Positions 63,961 to 64,000 of a stretch of 64,000 nt of DNA are shown here, piece after piece. Under the pieces are notes generated by a model. The model was not told where the DNA came from and ran no database searches. It saw nothing but the letters and a program-made list of their open reading frames with translations. Origin of the DNA: Isoetes taiwanensis (taxonomy: Eukaryota; Streptophyta; Lycopodiopsida; Isoetales; Isoetaceae); NCBI GenBank assembly GCA_021234155.1, contig JAJEKV010000053.1:1747307-1811306 (forward strand). The letters run 5' to 3'. The first letter of the stretch is position 1. Every line of letters starts with the position of its first letter. The position numbers and the translations under genes are program-made.

Positions 63961-64000
63961 ATAAACTTATGGCACGTGTCCTGGAGATTGCCAGCCAAGC

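Overview
This window is plant nuclear DNA. It holds short host genes with introns in a background of nested, mostly decayed transposable elements. The evidence for a plant is a COI1-type jasmonate receptor, a plant-type mitochondrial K+/H+ exchange-related gene, a trehalose-6-phosphate synthase relic, a decayed 5.8S-ITS2-25S fragment with the plant-style 25S start, and several plant transposon classes (MULE, PIF/Harbinger, Ty3/gypsy, L1-type LINE, TRIM). The species cannot be read from the sequence. I ran no searches; identities rest on recognised protein motifs, intron boundaries, repeat ends and target-site duplications (TSDs).

Layout: (1) 2.1-4.3 kb, minus strand: a three-exon COI1 homologue, complete from F-box to C terminus but broken by two single-base shifts at homopolymers. 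(2) 5.4-5.8 kb: rDNA relic. (3) 6.07-14.59 kb: a probable 8.5-kb MULE-like element with a 9-bp TSD, inverted subterminal repeats and a 740-bp homopurine tract. (4) 16.09-18.03 kb: a second MULE-like element with long terminal inverted repeats, a perfect 9-bp TSD and a site array of about 30-bp period. (5) 22.7-23.2 kb: TPS class II pseudogene. (6) 24.6-25.7 kb: 5'-truncated LINE. (7) 27.16-30.04 kb: PIF/Harbinger-like element. (8) 30.79-40.09 kb: a whole Ty3/gypsy retrotransposon with both LTRs, a PBS matching tRNA-Gln, a PPT and TSD TATGG, with broken pol. (9) 41.8-44.0 kb, minus: an eight-exon mitochondrial K+/H+ exchange-related gene, with a 732-bp MULE inserted 145 bp upstream of its start codon. 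(10) 45.7-50.07 kb: a third subterminal-repeat MULE. (11) 50.4-60.4 kb: SINE-like, LTR-like and low-complexity repeats. (12) 61.60-63.20 kb: an array of a miniature LTR retrotransposon (TRIM) in which pieces of U6 snRNA sit exactly between oppositely oriented LTR ends. (13) 63.39-63.96 kb: a 96-bp tandem repeat.

The strongest candidate for something undescribed is the U6-TRIM composite array. A second theme is data quality. Both host genes carry single-base shifts at short homopolymers, and the two gypsy LTRs differ mainly at CAG/CTG trinucleotides. This suggests that part of the apparent gene decay is systematic sequencing error at CHG-methylated sites and homopolymers.
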